Part shown: one piece after another, positions 62,923 through 64,000 of the stretch | Numbering within the stretch: position 1 is the first letter of the stretch | Layout: each line of letters begins with the position of its first letter | Origin: JAEUJM01 sp044221555 | GTDB lineage: Bacteria; Actinomycetota; Acidimicrobiia; Acidimicrobiales; DATDAH01 | Direction of reading: 5' to 3' | Length of the DNA stretch: 64,000 nt | Assembly: GCA_044221555.1 (NCBI GenBank) | Contig: JBGAOY010000005.1 | Coordinates: 186,001-250,000, forward strand | Program-made: the position numbers and the translations under genes | The notes under the pieces: model-generated | Database searches by the model: none | The model's input: only the letters and a program-made list of their open reading frames with translations | What the model was told of the DNA's origin: nothing

Positions 62923-62975
62923 CCCGTGGGTCGCCGTCATCCCGTGGGTCGCCGTCATCCCGTGGCCCCCGTCAT
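62923..62975. repeat. 18-bp tandem repeat
   Basis: Two exact copies of CCCGTGGGTCGCCGTCAT (62923-62940, 62941-62958) and a third decayed copy (62959-62975) that covers the stop of the EAL gene. Confidence 0.8.
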
Positions 62976-64000
62976 CTCGAGGTCCCGGGCGCCCCGAGCT
63001 GGTACATGAACTCGTCGATGAAGCGGAGCCGGGCCCGCGCCGGCGGGTCGTCGACCCGAACGGAGTGCCGCCCGCCGGGGCCCAGGCCGTTGTGCTGGGT
63101 CCCGCCGCGGAGCCCGGCGAGGGCCCGAAGGCCGGCGGGCGGGGACGCGACCAGCCCGGCGAGCTCCTCGGGGGCCAGGCAAGGCGACAGCGCCGGCCCC
63201 GCGGCCACGAGGCACCCCAGCTCGACGAGGGCGGCGGCCTGACGGTGGTGCTCGATGCCCTCCGCGATGACGTGGAGCCCCATGGCGTGGGCCAGGCTCA
63301 TGATGGACGAGATGACGGCGAGGTCGGCCGACTCGCCGCCGAGCCCCGAGACGAATCCCCGGTCGATCTTGAGCACCTCGAAGGGCAGGTCGCGGAGGCG
63401 CGCCAGGGAGGAGTACCCGGTGCCGAAGTCGTCGATGCTGAGGTAGACGCCGAGTCCCTGGAGGCGGTCGAGCGTCTGCCGTGCCGCATCACCACCAGCC
63501 CGGAGGGTGTCCTCGGCGAGCTCGAGGCACAGGCGCCGGGGCTCGAGCCCGTTCCGTCGGAGACAGTCCCGCACCTCGTCGGCGAAGGTGGCCTCGATCA
63601 GCTGATGGGCCGACACGTGGACGGTCACCGACCGCGGCGCAGCGCGCAGCGTGGACCGCCAGCCGGCGAGGCACCGGCAGGCGTCCTCGAGGGCGCGCCG
63701 GCCGAGCTCGGTGATCAGGCCGGTCTCCTCGGCCACCGGCAGGAACTCGTCGCGTTCGATGACGGTCCCGTCGGGCGCCTCCCAGTGCAGCAACGCCTCG
63801 GCGCCGACGACCCGACCGGTGAGGAGCTCGACCTGGGGCTGGTAGCGCACGCTGATGACGTCGGCGGCCAGCGCCTCGCGCAGCCGTGCTTCGAGCTCGA
63901 GGCGCCGAACCGCCTGGCGGTGCGTGGCCTCCGTGAACACTGCATGGCGGCCCCGTCCGAGATCCTTGGCCAGGTAGAGCGCCGTGTCGGCGTCGCGGAA
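62972..64000 (-). CDS. GGDEF-EAL protein, N-terminus beyond the window; EAL looks degenerate
   Basis: The 3' part of a c-di-GMP signalling gene. The visible start (FRDADTALYLAKDLGRGRHAVFTE) is the end of a GGDEF domain, so the gene continues past 64000. The EAL domain keeps EALLHW, LELAED, IDDFGTGYSSL, LKIDRGF and AEGIE, but the usual metal-binding Asn of the NxSA strand is His (VHVSAHQL) and the final catalytic Gln region reads AAGPALS instead of AQGYLFS. It may therefore bind rather than hydrolyse c-di-GMP. The C-terminal 45 residues are a Gly/Arg-rich tail. Confidence 0.85.
   Translation of the reverse strand, partial: FRDADTALYLAKDLGRGRHAVFTEATHRQAVRRLELEARLREALAADVISVRYQPQVELLTGRVVGAEALLHWEAPDGTVIERDEFLPVAEETGLITELGRRALEDACRCLAGWRSTLRAAPRSVTVHVSAHQLIEATFADEVRDCLRRNGLEPRRLCLELAEDTLRAGGDAARQTLDRLQGLGVYLSIDDFGTGYSSLARLRDLPFEVLKIDRGFVSGLGGESADLAVISSIMSLAHAMGLHVIAEGIEHHRQAAALVELGCLVAAGPALSPCLAPEELAGLVASPPAGLRALAGLRGGTQHNGLGPGGRHSVRVDDPPARARLRFIDEFMYQLGAPGTSR

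Overview
This is a high-GC chromosomal window from an actinobacterium, most likely of the Acidimicrobiia type; that placement is an inference from gene content and signals, not from a marker gene. Supporting signs are the base composition, a resuscitation-promoting-factor-type cell wall protein, a complete ergothioneine gene set, a DUF222/HNH (13E12-type) gene, a group II truncated haemoglobin, and a recurring promoter layout in which a TANNNT -10 box lies 6-8 bases before the start codon. That layout implies leaderless mRNAs and was used here to choose many start codons. No rRNA, tRNA, CRISPR array, integrase or insertion sequence was recognised.

Layout. 0-9.2 kb holds envelope and carbohydrate genes: an L,D-transpeptidase lipoprotein (cut by the window edge), a Tat-exported PhoD-type phosphatase, a nuclease/lamin-tail lipoprotein, a GH13 glucosidase, a fusion of protein-isoaspartate methyltransferase with erythromycin esterase, and a sterol-desaturase-family membrane protein. 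9.2-17.4 kb is an accessory island with a four-gene operon. Its last three genes are a TerB protein, a DUF2791 ATPase and an Lhr-type helicase, which match the anti-phage system Shango (SngA-SngB-SngC). Here the helicase is unusually fused to a DnaQ exonuclease, a TerB-like helical segment and a BRCT domain, and a gene of unknown function precedes them.

17.7-30.8 kb is mostly housekeeping and membrane genes: SulP transporter, beta-CASP nuclease, flavoprotein, zinc-ribbon/FN3 protein, lipase, HbO, DapB-like protein, AI-2E-type permease, UPF0104-type protein and Rpf-like protein. 31.0-37.7 kb is the ergothioneine locus egtABCD plus an opposing methyltransferase and an egtE-like gene. It is preceded by a 28-codon reading frame with three His codons in its first nine and a good ribosome binding site, a candidate histidine-sensing leader peptide.

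37.8-40.9 kb carries a GGDEF/EAL protein and a zinc-ribbon membrane protein. 40.9-44.1 kb is a second accessory patch with a possible Cys-rich protein, a lipoprotein and a pentapeptide-repeat gene broken by a one-base frameshift. 44.4-62.9 kb mixes a 13E12-type HNH gene, a phosphotransferase, PPK2, and scattered genes fitting polyamine/GABA breakdown (two class III aminotransferases, two aldehyde dehydrogenases, a PuuB-like oxidase), with an orphan FtsX-type permease and three more c-di-GMP proteins. The last of these runs off the right edge.

Main regulatory observations: two sites resembling the DosR/DevR hypoxia box, one before a small protein at 23994 and a weaker one before the methyltransferase-esterase fusion at 5955; a perfect 17-base palindrome at 17575; and an operator-like inverted repeat upstream of the aldehyde dehydrogenase/aminotransferase operon at 62.1 kb.
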